The translations under genes were made by a program, and so were the position numbers. The notes under the pieces are model-generated. The model was not told the DNA's origin and did no database searches. It saw only the letters and a program-made list of their open reading frames with translations. Shown piece by piece: positions 1 through 5,321 of a stretch of DNA of 5,321 bases; the first letter of the stretch is position 1, and each line of letters starts with the position of its first letter. Source of the DNA: Nonlabens sp. (lineage in GTDB: Bacteria > Bacteroidota > Bacteroidia > Flavobacteriales > Flavobacteriaceae); contig JANQTO010000166.1 of the NCBI GenBank assembly GCA_030731685.1, positions 1 to 5,321 on the forward strand, written 5' to 3'.

Positions 1-1083
1 TCTATACACGTCGAGCGTTTTTTGAGCAGTAATAGCAGCGGTAAAATTATTAGCGTAAATCTCGTAAGATCTATTTGCAAAGACTTCCCTTAAATCAGGA
101 TCTTTAGATAGTTGCATAATTCCATTAGCAATACCTCTGAAATCCTTTACAGGAGCCACAATACCATTTTGGTTTGAAACAATCGCTTGAGGCACGATTC
201 CCACATCAGTAGTCACCACCGCTACTTTTTGTGACATCGCTTCAATTATACAAGAAGGACCACCTTCTTTTTTAGAAGTCATTATTAACATATCTACATG
301 GTGCAAGGCACTACTTGCGTCTTCAACAAAATCATACATTTTAATATATTCCGTTAAATTATAGTTGTCAATACGATTCTTTATGGACTCTGTGAGTCGA
401 CTTTGGGCACCTACTTGATGTAAGTAAAAGTCAGTGAAACCTAAATCACGTACTAAATAATTAATAGCGTCCACCAATACTTCTAAATCCTTTGAAAGCG
501 TATGATTGGCTATATTCAGTAGCTGTACAGTTTTGGTGTTTTTTTCAAGAAATGAATCACCTTTATTTACAGGTATCCGTTCTTCCTTTACTCCATCAGA
601 TACGACAACAAGTTTGTTTAAATTTTTTCTAAACATTATTTGAGTTGCCATAGCATTTTTGATAAAATCCGAAACGCATATAATCACATCTATACGCTTA
701 AAATTATATTTTAATTTACTCAGAAAACTCATGCTACTTCCCATGCCTTTTTTAGAGAAAACGACTCGTGCTTCAACCGCAGTAAACAGGTAAGCCATGT
801 AAAAAAGTGTTAGTGCGCTTCCTGTATGTATGTGGATAACATCAGGTTTTATAGAAGAAACGACTCCTCTAAAATGACTTTTGTTTTTTTTGAACTTGGC
901 TACTTTTGAGTAGATTAACTGAACACCATCAATTGTAGAGAGACGCCGTGATAAAGCACCATTTTCAGCACAATAGACTACGTTTTTCACTTCATTTACA
1001 GGAAAAGAAAGAATAGAGTCTACAAGCTGTTGCTCATTTCCACCCCATCCCATTTCACCATTTACATGTAAGACTCGTATCAT
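1..1083 (-). CDS. GT4-family (GT-B fold) glycosyltransferase, C-terminus cut by the window edge
   Basis: The frame is open for 361 codons from the ATG at 1083-1081 to the left edge without a stop. Seen in the translation: an N-terminal Rossmann strand MIRVLHVNG with a glycine-rich GWGGNEQQ loop (residues 12-19), DVIHIHTGSA (81-90), DVIICVSDFIK (132-142), VSDGV (161-165), and the C-terminal nucleotide-sugar site SKKEGGPSCIIEAM (270-283), whose E273 and E281 form the EX7E motif of retaining GT4 enzymes. By family knowledge it moves a sugar from an activated nucleotide donor to a glycan or lipid-linked acceptor at the inner face of the cytoplasmic membrane. Donor and acceptor cannot be read from the sequence. 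The start is firm because the first beta strand begins at residue 2. GT4 proteins often run to about 370-390 residues, so probably only a short tail is missing. GC is about 35%, lower than the genes to the right, and the gene is divergent from tsaC, which fits the end of a surface-polysaccharide cluster (inference). Confidence 0.92.
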   Translation of the reverse strand, partial: MIRVLHVNGEMGWGGNEQQLVDSILSFPVNEVKNVVYCAENGALSRRLSTIDGVQLIYSKVAKFKKNKSHFRGVVSSIKPDVIHIHTGSALTLFYMAYLFTAVEARVVFSKKGMGSSMSFLSKLKYNFKRIDVIICVSDFIKNAMATQIMFRKNLNKLVVVSDGVKEERIPVNKGDSFLEKNTKTVQLLNIANHTLSKDLEVLVDAINYLVRDLGFTDFYLHQVGAQSRLTESIKNRIDNYNLTEYIKMYDFVEDASSALHHVDMLIMTSKKEGGPSCIIEAMSQKVAVVTTDVGIVPQAIVSNQNGIVAPVKDFRGIANGIMQLSKDPDLREVFANRSYEIYANNFTAAITAQKTLDVYR

Positions 1084-1087
1084 ACTT

Positions 1088-1095
1088 CAAAGATA
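1088..1095 (-). promoter_or_regulatory. Bacteroidota-type -7 box (TATCTTTG) for the glycosyltransferase
   Basis: Read on the minus strand, TATCTTTG matches the Bacteroidota -7 consensus TAnnTTTG exactly. Only four bases (AAGT) separate it from the ATG at 1083, so transcription would begin at or next to the start codon. No clear TTG -33 element is visible about 20 bases further upstream, which lowers confidence. Confidence 0.55.
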
Positions 1096-1153
1096 GCTTT
1101 AATTAATAGCTCTCTATCGGTAGCATACGCAATTATTAACGATAGAAAATCCG

Positions 1154-1161
1154 TAATTTTG
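1154..1161 (+). promoter_or_regulatory. Bacteroidota-type -7 box (TAATTTTG) for tsaC-cca
   Basis: TAATTTTG matches TAnnTTTG exactly and is followed by CACCC and the ATG at 1167. The predicted transcription start therefore falls on or beside that ATG. The transcript would be leaderless if 1167 is used, or have a leader of about 66 bases if translation starts at 1233. No good -33 TTG is seen; the expected position reads AATTATT. Confidence 0.55.
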
Positions 1162-1166
1162 CACCC

Positions 1167-1814
1167 ATGCGCAACAGTGATAGAAAAAGAAACCGTAGAG
1201 AACCTGTAAAAGGTCGAGCAAACAAAAAAACCATGGAGCCCGAGGTTGAATTACCTCGAGAGGCCATCAACATCGCGGTTGATTTCCTTAAAAAAGGAAA
1301 CACTATCATCTACCCTACAGATACTATTTACGGGATAGGTTGCGATGCATCAAATTATGATGCAGTAGAAAAAATTTACGAACTCAAAGAGCGTGACCCA
1401 TCTAAATCACTCATCGTTCTTGTAGATAGTTTTCAGATGCTAGAATCTATTATAGAAGAAGTTCCAGACATGGCGTGGGAAGTCCTTAAGGTTAACAAGA
1501 AACCACTTACTATCATATTCGACCGACCTAAAAACGTTGCTGAAAACGTAGTGTCTGCAGACAACACGCTTGCCGTGCGCGTGACAAATGACCCATTATG
1601 CAGGTCTATGATACGCAAACTTAGAAAACCCATTGTTTCTACCAGTGCAAATTTAAGCGGTGAAGAAACACCTATTCATTTTCAAGATATAAGTGAAGCA
1701 CTCAAGGCACGTGTGGATCATGTCATGGATTTGCCGCTTGTACACAAGGACATTAAACCGTCTAGCATCATGCAAATTTCCAGTAACGGTATCATAAAAA
1801 TCATAAGAAGTTAA
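1167..1814 (+). CDS. tsaC: L-threonylcarbamoyladenylate synthase (TsaC/Sua5/YwlC family)
   Basis: This cytoplasmic enzyme makes threonylcarbamoyl-AMP from threonine, bicarbonate and ATP, the first step of the t6A37 modification of ANN-decoding tRNAs. Seen: the entry motif IIYPTDTIYGIGCDASN (residues 47-63), the ELKERDPSKSLIVL segment (72-85) in place of the family KxR...KP, KPLTII (112-117), AVRVTNDP (136-143), STSANLSG (158-165), and a C-terminal PSSIMQI...IIKIIRS. It has a single YrdC domain with no Sua5 C-terminal domain, so it is the short TsaC/YwlC form. Start choice is uncertain. I give the outer ATG because the -7 box sits five bases before it, as it does for the divergent glycosyltransferase. 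However, homologues normally begin near the internal Met23 (position 1233, preceded by an A-rich stretch), which would give 193 residues. The 22-residue extension is very basic and resembles no part of the fold. The stop overlaps the cca start by one base. Confidence 0.93.
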   Translation: MRNSDRKRNRREPVKGRANKKTMEPEVELPREAINIAVDFLKKGNTIIYPTDTIYGIGCDASNYDAVEKIYELKERDPSKSLIVLVDSFQMLESIIEEVPDMAWEVLKVNKKPLTIIFDRPKNVAENVVSADNTLAVRVTNDPLCRSMIRKLRKPIVSTSANLSGEETPIHFQDISEALKARVDHVMDLPLVHKDIKPSSIMQISSNGIIKIIRS

Positions 1815-3250
1815 TGGACCTTAAAAGTCATTATCCAGAGGCGTTAACCCATGACATATTTAAGATTTTAAGCGATGCAGCTGCGTCCTTAAATCTGGAA
1901 GTTTATGTTATAGGTGGATTTGTGCGTGATTATTTTTTGGCTCGAGGCCAAAAGCAGGATATAGATGTCCTCGCGATAGGAAGCGGTATCGAGCTTGCTC
2001 AAAAAGTAAAAACGATGCTGCCGGACAGCACCAAAGTTTCTATTTTCAAAAACTATGGTACGGCTATGATAAAAACAGCCGATGTAGAACTTGAATTTGT
2101 GGGTGCACGTAAAGAAAGTTACGACCGTGGCAGCCGTAAACCCATCGTTGAAGACGGCACGCTAGAAGACGACCAGAACAGACGCGATTTCACCATAAAC
2201 GCGATGGCATTTTCATTAAATACAGAAAGTTTTGGATTACTCGTTGACCCATTTAACGGTATTCAGGATTTAGAAAATAAGATTATACGTACACCGCTAG
2301 AACCTGGAATTACTTATAGCGACGACCCTTTGCGCATGCTACGAGCAATACGTTTTGCAGCGCAACTCAACTTTACCATCGACAAAACATCGTATGACAG
2401 TATAAAAGAACAAGCACACCGTTTAAAAATAATTTCAAACGAGCGCATTGTTACAGAACTGCATAAAATTATGGAGTGCCCTACTCCATCTCGAGGATTT
2501 ATATTATTGGAAAAAAGCGGCCTGCTAGAAAAAATATTGCCTGAATTGACAGCTCTCAAAGGCATCGATGAAGTTGAGGGACAAACACATAAAGACAATT
2601 TTTACCACACACTAGAAGTGGTTGATAATATTGCAAAACATACAGACGACCTCTGGTTGCGATGGGCTGCTTTACTACACGATATAGGCAAAGCGCCTAC
2701 TAAGCGATTCAGCAAAAAAGTAGGATGGACTTTTCATGGCCATGAATTCAAAGGCTCTAAAATGGTGTTTACATTATTTAAACGCTTGAACATGCCACTT
2801 AACGAAAAGATGAAGTTTGTCCAGAAACTCGTACGCATGTCATCCAGACCTATCGCCGTAATAGACGACCACGCGACAGATAGCGCCGTGCGAAGGCTTA
2901 TACACGACGCTGGTGAAGACATAGACGCATTGATGACCTTGTGCGAGGCCGACATTACTACAAAAAATCCAAAACGCTTCGAGCGGTACCATAAAAATTT
3001 TGAGCTTGTGCGTTCAAAAATGGTAGAGGTTGAGGAGCGCGACCACGTGCGTAACTTCCAGCCACCAGTAAGTGGTGAGGAAATAATGGCAACCTTTAAC
3101 CTAACGCCTTGCCGTGAGATAGGCATGATTAAAAGCGCTATTAAAGACTCCATTCTAGATGGCGTTATTCCCAACGATTATGCAGCTGCCCGCGATTTTA
3201 TGCTCGCTAAAGGTAAAGAGCTGGGCTTGCAGGTTCATCCCGATTCATAA
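1814..3250 (+). CDS. cca: CCA tRNA nucleotidyltransferase with C-terminal HD domain
   Basis: The product adds or repairs the 3'-terminal CCA of tRNA in the cytoplasm using CTP and ATP. Seen, in order: a class II nucleotidyltransferase head with VIGGFVRD (residues 32-39) and the catalytic carboxylates of DIDVLAIG (D49, D51); RRDFTINAMAF (123-133) for ribose/NTP discrimination; DPLRMLRAIRFA (171-182); a neck with NERIVTEL (209-216); then an HD-family metal-dependent phosphohydrolase domain with H265, LLHDIGK (287-293, H289-D290) and FHGHE (307-311). At 478 residues it has the length usual for the Bacteroidota HD-fused form. HD domains on such enzymes are linked to phosphatase or phosphodiesterase activity; here that is inferred. 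The ATG at 1814 shares its A with the tsaC stop (TAATG), which implies co-transcription and translational coupling. A poly(A) polymerase is the alternative for this fold, but I do not see its typical extra C-terminal region and the HD fusion favours CCA activity. Confidence 0.95.
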   Translation: MDLKSHYPEALTHDIFKILSDAAASLNLEVYVIGGFVRDYFLARGQKQDIDVLAIGSGIELAQKVKTMLPDSTKVSIFKNYGTAMIKTADVELEFVGARKESYDRGSRKPIVEDGTLEDDQNRRDFTINAMAFSLNTESFGLLVDPFNGIQDLENKIIRTPLEPGITYSDDPLRMLRAIRFAAQLNFTIDKTSYDSIKEQAHRLKIISNERIVTELHKIMECPTPSRGFILLEKSGLLEKILPELTALKGIDEVEGQTHKDNFYHTLEVVDNIAKHTDDLWLRWAALLHDIGKAPTKRFSKKVGWTFHGHEFKGSKMVFTLFKRLNMPLNEKMKFVQKLVRMSSRPIAVIDDHATDSAVRRLIHDAGEDIDALMTLCEADITTKNPKRFERYHKNFELVRSKMVEVEERDHVRNFQPPVSGEEIMATFNLTPCREIGMIKSAIKDSILDGVIPNDYAAARDFMLAKGKELGLQVHPDS

Positions 3251-3400
3251 AAGTACCATGCTCGCCTTTATTTAGAAATCAAAACTTTGATGTCTTCTTG
3301 TTTCACTAAAAATTTCTGCTTTTAATTCAACTGAATTCAGGTAAGTTCCGTAAGTACATGCGACTTTACACATAGATAATACAACAGTAATTTGAGTCCT
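3251..3400. other. Intergenic spacer between cca and the DUF3050 gene
   Basis: This 150-base spacer holds no convincing gene and no T-tailed hairpin that would end the tsaC-cca transcript. It contains a perfect 10-base palindrome CTGAATTCAG (3331-3340) preceded by AATTCAAC, so two inverted repeats nest there. It also has a short direct repeat, GTAAGT at 3341 and 3350. All are short enough to be chance. The DUF3050 promoter must lie at its right end. Confidence 0.5.
3388..3394 (+). promoter_or_regulatory. Weak -7-like box (TAATTTG) before the DUF3050 gene
   Basis: TAATTTG resembles TAnnTTTG but is one base short, and it lies six bases (AGTCCT) before the ATG at 3401. The position matches the box-to-ATG distance of the two promoters near 1090 and 1155, which is the main reason to report it. 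No -33 element is recognisable. Confidence 0.3.
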
Positions 3401-4168
3401 ATGAACCGTATTGAATTAATTGAAAAAGAGATAGCTCCATTAAGAAAGAAACTTCAAGAACACGAACTTTATTCACATCTTAAATCCATTGAGGACATCA
3501 AGCTTTTTATGGAATATCATGTGTTTGCCGTGTGGGATTTCATGTCTCTACTTAAGTCGCTTCAAGGTACACTTACAACAGTACAAGTACCATGGACACC
3601 AACTGCAAACCCTACGCTAGCGCGTTTCATTAATGAAATTGTCCACGGTGAAGAAAGCGACCTCAATGAACTAGGCGAGCCTAAAAGTCATTACGAAATG
3701 TATCTCGACGCCATGGAGCAAATAGGTGCAAACACCGCTGAAATAGAAGCTGTTTTAGAACTAATTAAAAACGGCAATACGGTGCATGAAGCACTTGAAA
3801 GCACGCAGGTTCATGAAAATGTTTCACGCTTTGTTTCACACACATTTCGCGTTATTGCGACTGAAAAACCACATCTTATCGCTGCTGCGTTCACCTTTGG
3901 TCGTGAAGACCTCATCCCGGATATGTTTATAGCCATTCTGAACCATGCCGACTCCGACAACAAGCGCTACAACAAACTTACCTTTTACCTACAACGTCAC
4001 ATTGAGATAGATGGTGATGAACACGGACCGCTTTCACTTAAAATGGTTTCTGAACTTTGTGGCGATGATGCGAAAAAATGGGAAGAGGTGCAAACAACTG
4101 CCGTAGCATCACTTGAGGAACGTATCAATCTATGGGACGCGATTAATAATGCCATCAAAAATTCATAA
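3401..4168 (+). CDS. DUF3050 protein, probable haem-oxygenase-like helical metalloenzyme
   Basis: The 255-residue, soluble, mainly helical protein has no signal peptide. I recognise it as DUF3050 from its opening [42 protein letters not shown] (36-55) and the late [11 protein letters not shown] (200-210). The function is not established. The spacing of conserved acidic and histidine residues resembles haem-oxygenase-like diiron oxidases (CADD/UndA/SznF type): [10 protein letters not shown] (78-87), H97 in SHYEMYL, E169 in [11 protein letters not shown], then H200, D204 and H208. That assignment is inference; the last spacing is H-x3-D-x3-H rather than the H-x3-D-x2-H I recall for CADD. I chose ATG 3401. 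An in-frame TTG at 3392 would add three residues, but it lies inside the probable promoter box. It appears monocistronic and is followed by a terminator-like hairpin. Confidence 0.85.
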   Translation: MNRIELIEKEIAPLRKKLQEHELYSHLKSIEDIKLFMEYHVFAVWDFMSLLKSLQGTLTTVQVPWTPTANPTLARFINEIVHGEESDLNELGEPKSHYEMYLDAMEQIGANTAEIEAVLELIKNGNTVHEALESTQVHENVSRFVSHTFRVIATEKPHLIAAAFTFGREDLIPDMFIAILNHADSDNKRYNKLTFYLQRHIEIDGDEHGPLSLKMVSELCGDDAKKWEEVQTTAVASLEERINLWDAINNAIKNS

Positions 4169-4193
4169 TTCAAAGTTAATTATGTGCTTTTTT
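4164..4193 (+). terminator. Rho-independent-like terminator after the DUF3050 gene
   Basis: CATAATT (4164-4170) and AATTATG (4178-4184) form a perfect 7-base-pair stem around a CAAAGTT loop, followed after three bases by a run of six T (4188-4193). The stem overlaps the TAA stop codon. It is AT-rich and so weak on its own, but its placement and T-run fit a terminator. Confidence 0.45.
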
Positions 4194-4227
4194 GATTAGA
4201 AAAATCATTAAAATCAATTTTGTAACC

Positions 4228-4235
4228 TAACTTTA
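4228..4235 (+). promoter_or_regulatory. -7-like box (TAACTTTA) before the small secreted protein gene
   Basis: TAACTTTA differs from TAnnTTTG only in its last base. It overlaps the upstream ATG at 4235, so that ATG would lie before the transcription start. This supports translation from 4259. Another near match, CAATTTTG (4215-4222), lies just upstream. No -33 motif is clear. Confidence 0.3.
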
Positions 4236-4258
4236 TGGTGATTCTAAAAGGCCTTGTT

Positions 4259-4684
4259 ATGAAAACGGTTTATTTTTTATTGCTGTCGTGCACTACTTGT
4301 TTCATAATACATGCACAAAGCGTCGAAACTTTTGCAACACCCGAAATGTTGCTTAAAAAAATAAGCTTGGAGAACTCCAGCCATGTACCATCACTAGAAT
4401 CACTTGCGCGCCTTACCCCTATTAATGAGCAGTCTCCAGACAGGCTTACCGCTAGGGTTCAAGCCACGAGCGTGCAGTACAATAAGTTGCCGCTGCGCTA
4501 TGATGCTCGTGAAGACATTTTGCCCAGTATACGAAACTACTTTGGTGATCCTGTGATACTTTTTGATACAGGAAACCAGCTTGAATCAATGTATAGATTA
4601 AACAACCTTGCATTTTTTGAAGCAAACCGTAACACGGTCATGAGCCGCCAGTATTTTAATGGTGGCTGTGTAACTCCGCTATAA
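4259..4684 (+). CDS. Small secreted protein of unknown function
   Basis: I do not recognise a family. The 141-residue product starts with a good Sec signal peptide: MKT, a hydrophobic stretch VYFLLLSCTTCFII (residues 4-17) and a likely signal peptidase I site after IHA (19), leaving Gln-20 first, as is common in flavobacteria. An LLSC lipobox ending at Cys11 is conceivable but too close to the N-terminus to favour. The mature part (about 120 residues) has a leucine- and serine-rich region, then KLPLRYDAREDILPSIRNYF (76-95), and ends GGCVTPL with a single mature cysteine (C137). There is no recognisable domain, no membrane segment and no type IX secretion C-terminal domain. I chose ATG 4259 over the in-frame ATG at 4235, because the latter adds eight residues ahead of a normal signal peptide and sits on the probable promoter box. 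It likely acts in the periplasm or outside the cell. Confidence 0.7.
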   Translation: MKTVYFLLLSCTTCFIIHAQSVETFATPEMLLKKISLENSSHVPSLESLARLTPINEQSPDRLTARVQATSVQYNKLPLRYDAREDILPSIRNYFGDPVILFDTGNQLESMYRLNNLAFFEANRNTVMSRQYFNGGCVTPL

Positions 4685-4747
4685 TTCAAAAGCAAAGGCA
4701 GTACCCGAACGCGGTTTATTTGATTTTTTAAAATAGTTTTTATAGAG

Positions 4748-4767
4748 TCCGCTTTCGCGAAAGCGGA
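4748..4767. repeat. Palindromic intergenic repeat with core CCGCTTTCGCGAAAGCGG
   Basis: Positions 4748-4767 form a perfect 20-base palindrome (TCCGCTTTCG/CGAAAGCGGA). GAG on the left and CTC on the right can extend the hairpin past one bulged base. It is GC-rich within AT-rich spacer DNA. From memory, palindromes built on GCTTTCGCGAAAGC are scattered through many marine flavobacterial genomes; this window shows only one copy. A role as a hairpin, protein-binding site or REP-like mobile repeat is inference. Confidence 0.75.
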
Positions 4768-4860
4768 ACTCAAAACCTCACCCGTGATTTTAAACTGCAC
4801 TACACAATTTCCGTTCATAAACCCAAAACGAACTTTCAGCAATTGAGGACGCATATAATT

Positions 4861-4882
4861 ATGTAAAATGGTAGTTTTACAT
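4861..4882. promoter_or_regulatory. Inverted repeat ATGTAAAA-N6-TTTTACAT with embedded -7-like box
   Basis: Perfect 8-base arms at 4861-4868 and 4875-4882 flank the spacer TGGTAG, ending 14 bases before the sensor ATG. A -7-like TAGTTTTA (4872-4879; one base off TAnnTTTG) lies inside the dyad. It is a candidate operator or autoregulatory site for the propeller sensor gene. A chance AT-rich dyad remains possible. Confidence 0.4.
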
Positions 4883-4896
4883 TGTTAACCTCCTTT

Positions 4897-5321
4897 ATGT
4901 ATCGCCTCGCCTATATTTCATTGTTTTTAATTTGCAAATTAGGCGTTGCCCAGCAACCTGTTTCCATACATCTTACAGAAAAAGATGGCCTGCCAGATAA
5001 GGAATTCTACGGCGTAGATGAAGACAGTAAAGGCTTTATATGGCTCGCAGGTAATAGTGGTCTATCAAGGTATGATGGTACTGACTTCAAAACGTATAGT
5101 CATCCAGAAAAAAGAGGCATATCGGTATTTGAATTAAACATAGACCTTAACGATAGAGTATGGTGCGTAAACATCTCTGGTCAGGTATTTTATGTCGAGG
5201 ACGAGAAAATGCACTTGTTTGCAGACCTACAAAAAGACCTCAACGGGCTCCTACCCGATATGAAAATCATCAATAACGATTTGATTCTCACAACCTACCG
5301 GACCACACATATATTTAATAC
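4897..5321 (+). CDS. Two-component-regulator propeller sensor protein, N-terminal part
   Basis: The frame stays open for 141 codons to the right edge, so the gene is truncated by the window. Seen: a short signal sequence or N-terminal anchor (MYRLAYISLFLICKLGVA, likely cut before Gln19, with an unusual Lys14 in the hydrophobic core); then a typical regulator-propeller (Reg_prop) opening with LTEKDGLPDKEFYGVDEDSK (residues 26-45), GFIWLAGNSGLSRYDGTDF (46-64); and a second, more divergent blade (about 74-108) with DRVWCV...GQVFYVE. Family knowledge: such beta-propellers form the periplasmic sensor of one-protein or LytS/HisKA-type two-component regulators, followed by a Y_Y_Y domain, a membrane helix and a kinase or DNA-binding output. 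The output lies outside the window, so kinase versus LuxR/LytTR-type regulator cannot be decided. There is no Shine-Dalgarno sequence; the bases before ATG read ACCTCCTTT. Confidence 0.85.
   Translation, partial: MYRLAYISLFLICKLGVAQQPVSIHLTEKDGLPDKEFYGVDEDSKGFIWLAGNSGLSRYDGTDFKTYSHPEKRGISVFELNIDLNDRVWCVNISGQVFYVEDEKMHLFADLQKDLNGLLPDMKIINNDLILTTYRTTHIFN

Larger units (their letters stand above)
4685..4896. other. Intergenic spacer with palindromic repeat and promoter of the sensor gene
   Basis: These 212 bases contain no plus-strand gene. They hold the 20-base palindrome at 4748-4767, an AT-rich dyad at 4861-4882, and the start region of the propeller gene. No classic T-tailed terminator follows the small secreted protein gene. 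The palindromic hairpin could end transcription, but it has no T-run on either side. Confidence 0.6.

Noticed and set aside
1433..1633. Minus-strand 66-codon open frame inside tsaC.
   Set aside because: It lies entirely antisense to the strongly supported TsaC reading frame, with no family features of its own.
2314..3174. Two minus-strand open frames (94 and 146 codons) inside cca.
   Set aside because: Both are antisense shadows of the conserved nucleotidyltransferase and HD domains and are rich in Ser/Arg/Ile as expected for antisense translation.
3278..3292. Dyad ATCAAAACTTTGAT after cca as a terminator.
   Set aside because: The arms leave only a two-base loop unless shortened to five pairs, and no T-run follows, so it does not qualify.
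3331..3340. Palindrome CTGAATTCAG as an operator.
   Set aside because: A ten-base palindrome is expected by chance at this scale and it is not placed next to a promoter box.
3392..3400. TTG start adding three residues to the DUF3050 protein.
   Set aside because: The TTG is part of the -7-like box TAATTTG, and the ATG at 3401 gives the usual family N-terminus.
4235..4258. Upstream ATG for the small secreted protein.
   Set aside because: It overlaps the -7-like box and puts eight residues before an already complete signal peptide starting at 4259.
4537..4854. A 105-codon minus-strand open frame starting MRPQLLKVRFGF.
   Set aside because: It overlaps the 3' third of the small secreted protein gene, has no promoter-like box ahead of it, and its centre (SSAFAKADS) is simply the translated palindrome. 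It is most likely spurious.
1..5321. CRISPR arrays, tRNA or rRNA genes, insertion-sequence ends, phage or defence-system genes.
   Set aside because: I saw no spaced direct repeats, no tRNA-like ending or cloverleaf, no transposase or integrase motifs and no recognisable defence-gene motifs on either strand.

Overview
The window looks like a chromosomal segment of a marine-type Flavobacteriia (phylum Bacteroidota). The grounds are moderate-to-low GC, no Shine-Dalgarno sequences before the starts, TAnnTTTG-type -7 promoter boxes just ahead of genes, signal peptides ending in Ala-Gln, a two-component-regulator propeller protein, and an intergenic CCGCTTTCGCGAAAGCGG palindrome of a kind I recall from flavobacterial genomes. 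I cannot name a genus from sequence alone.

Layout. (1) 1-1083, minus strand: a GT4/GT-B glycosyltransferase whose C-terminus lies beyond the left edge. It is clearly AT-richer (about 35% GC by hand count) than the genes to its right. (2) 1084-1166: a compact divergent promoter region with a -7-like box 4-5 bases from each outward-facing ATG. (3) 1167-3250, plus strand: a two-gene tRNA-maturation unit, tsaC/sua5-type threonylcarbamoyl-AMP synthase overlapping by one base (TAATG) with an HD-domain CCA tRNA nucleotidyltransferase. (4) 3401-4168, plus: a DUF3050 protein with the helical layout and likely metal-ligand residues of haem-oxygenase-like diiron oxidases, ending in a hairpin plus T-run. 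(5) 4259-4684, plus: a small secreted protein of unknown function. (6) 4685-4896: a 212-base spacer holding the palindromic repeat and a 22-base dyad just upstream of the next gene. (7) 4897 to the right edge, plus: the N-terminus of a secreted or membrane sensor with regulator-propeller repeats.

How the genes work together. tsaC and cca both act on tRNA (the t6A37 pathway and 3'-CCA synthesis/repair), so their overlap makes functional sense. The glycosyltransferase probably belongs to a surface-polysaccharide cluster to the left, so position ~1084 is a candidate boundary between accessory and core DNA. The DUF3050 gene, the small secreted protein and the propeller sensor look like separate transcription units. 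I see no CRISPR array, phage gene, insertion sequence, tRNA or rRNA. I found no convincing new multi-gene system. The items most worth checking are the promoter-at-ATG geometry, the candidate diiron oxidase, and the dyad ahead of the sensor gene.
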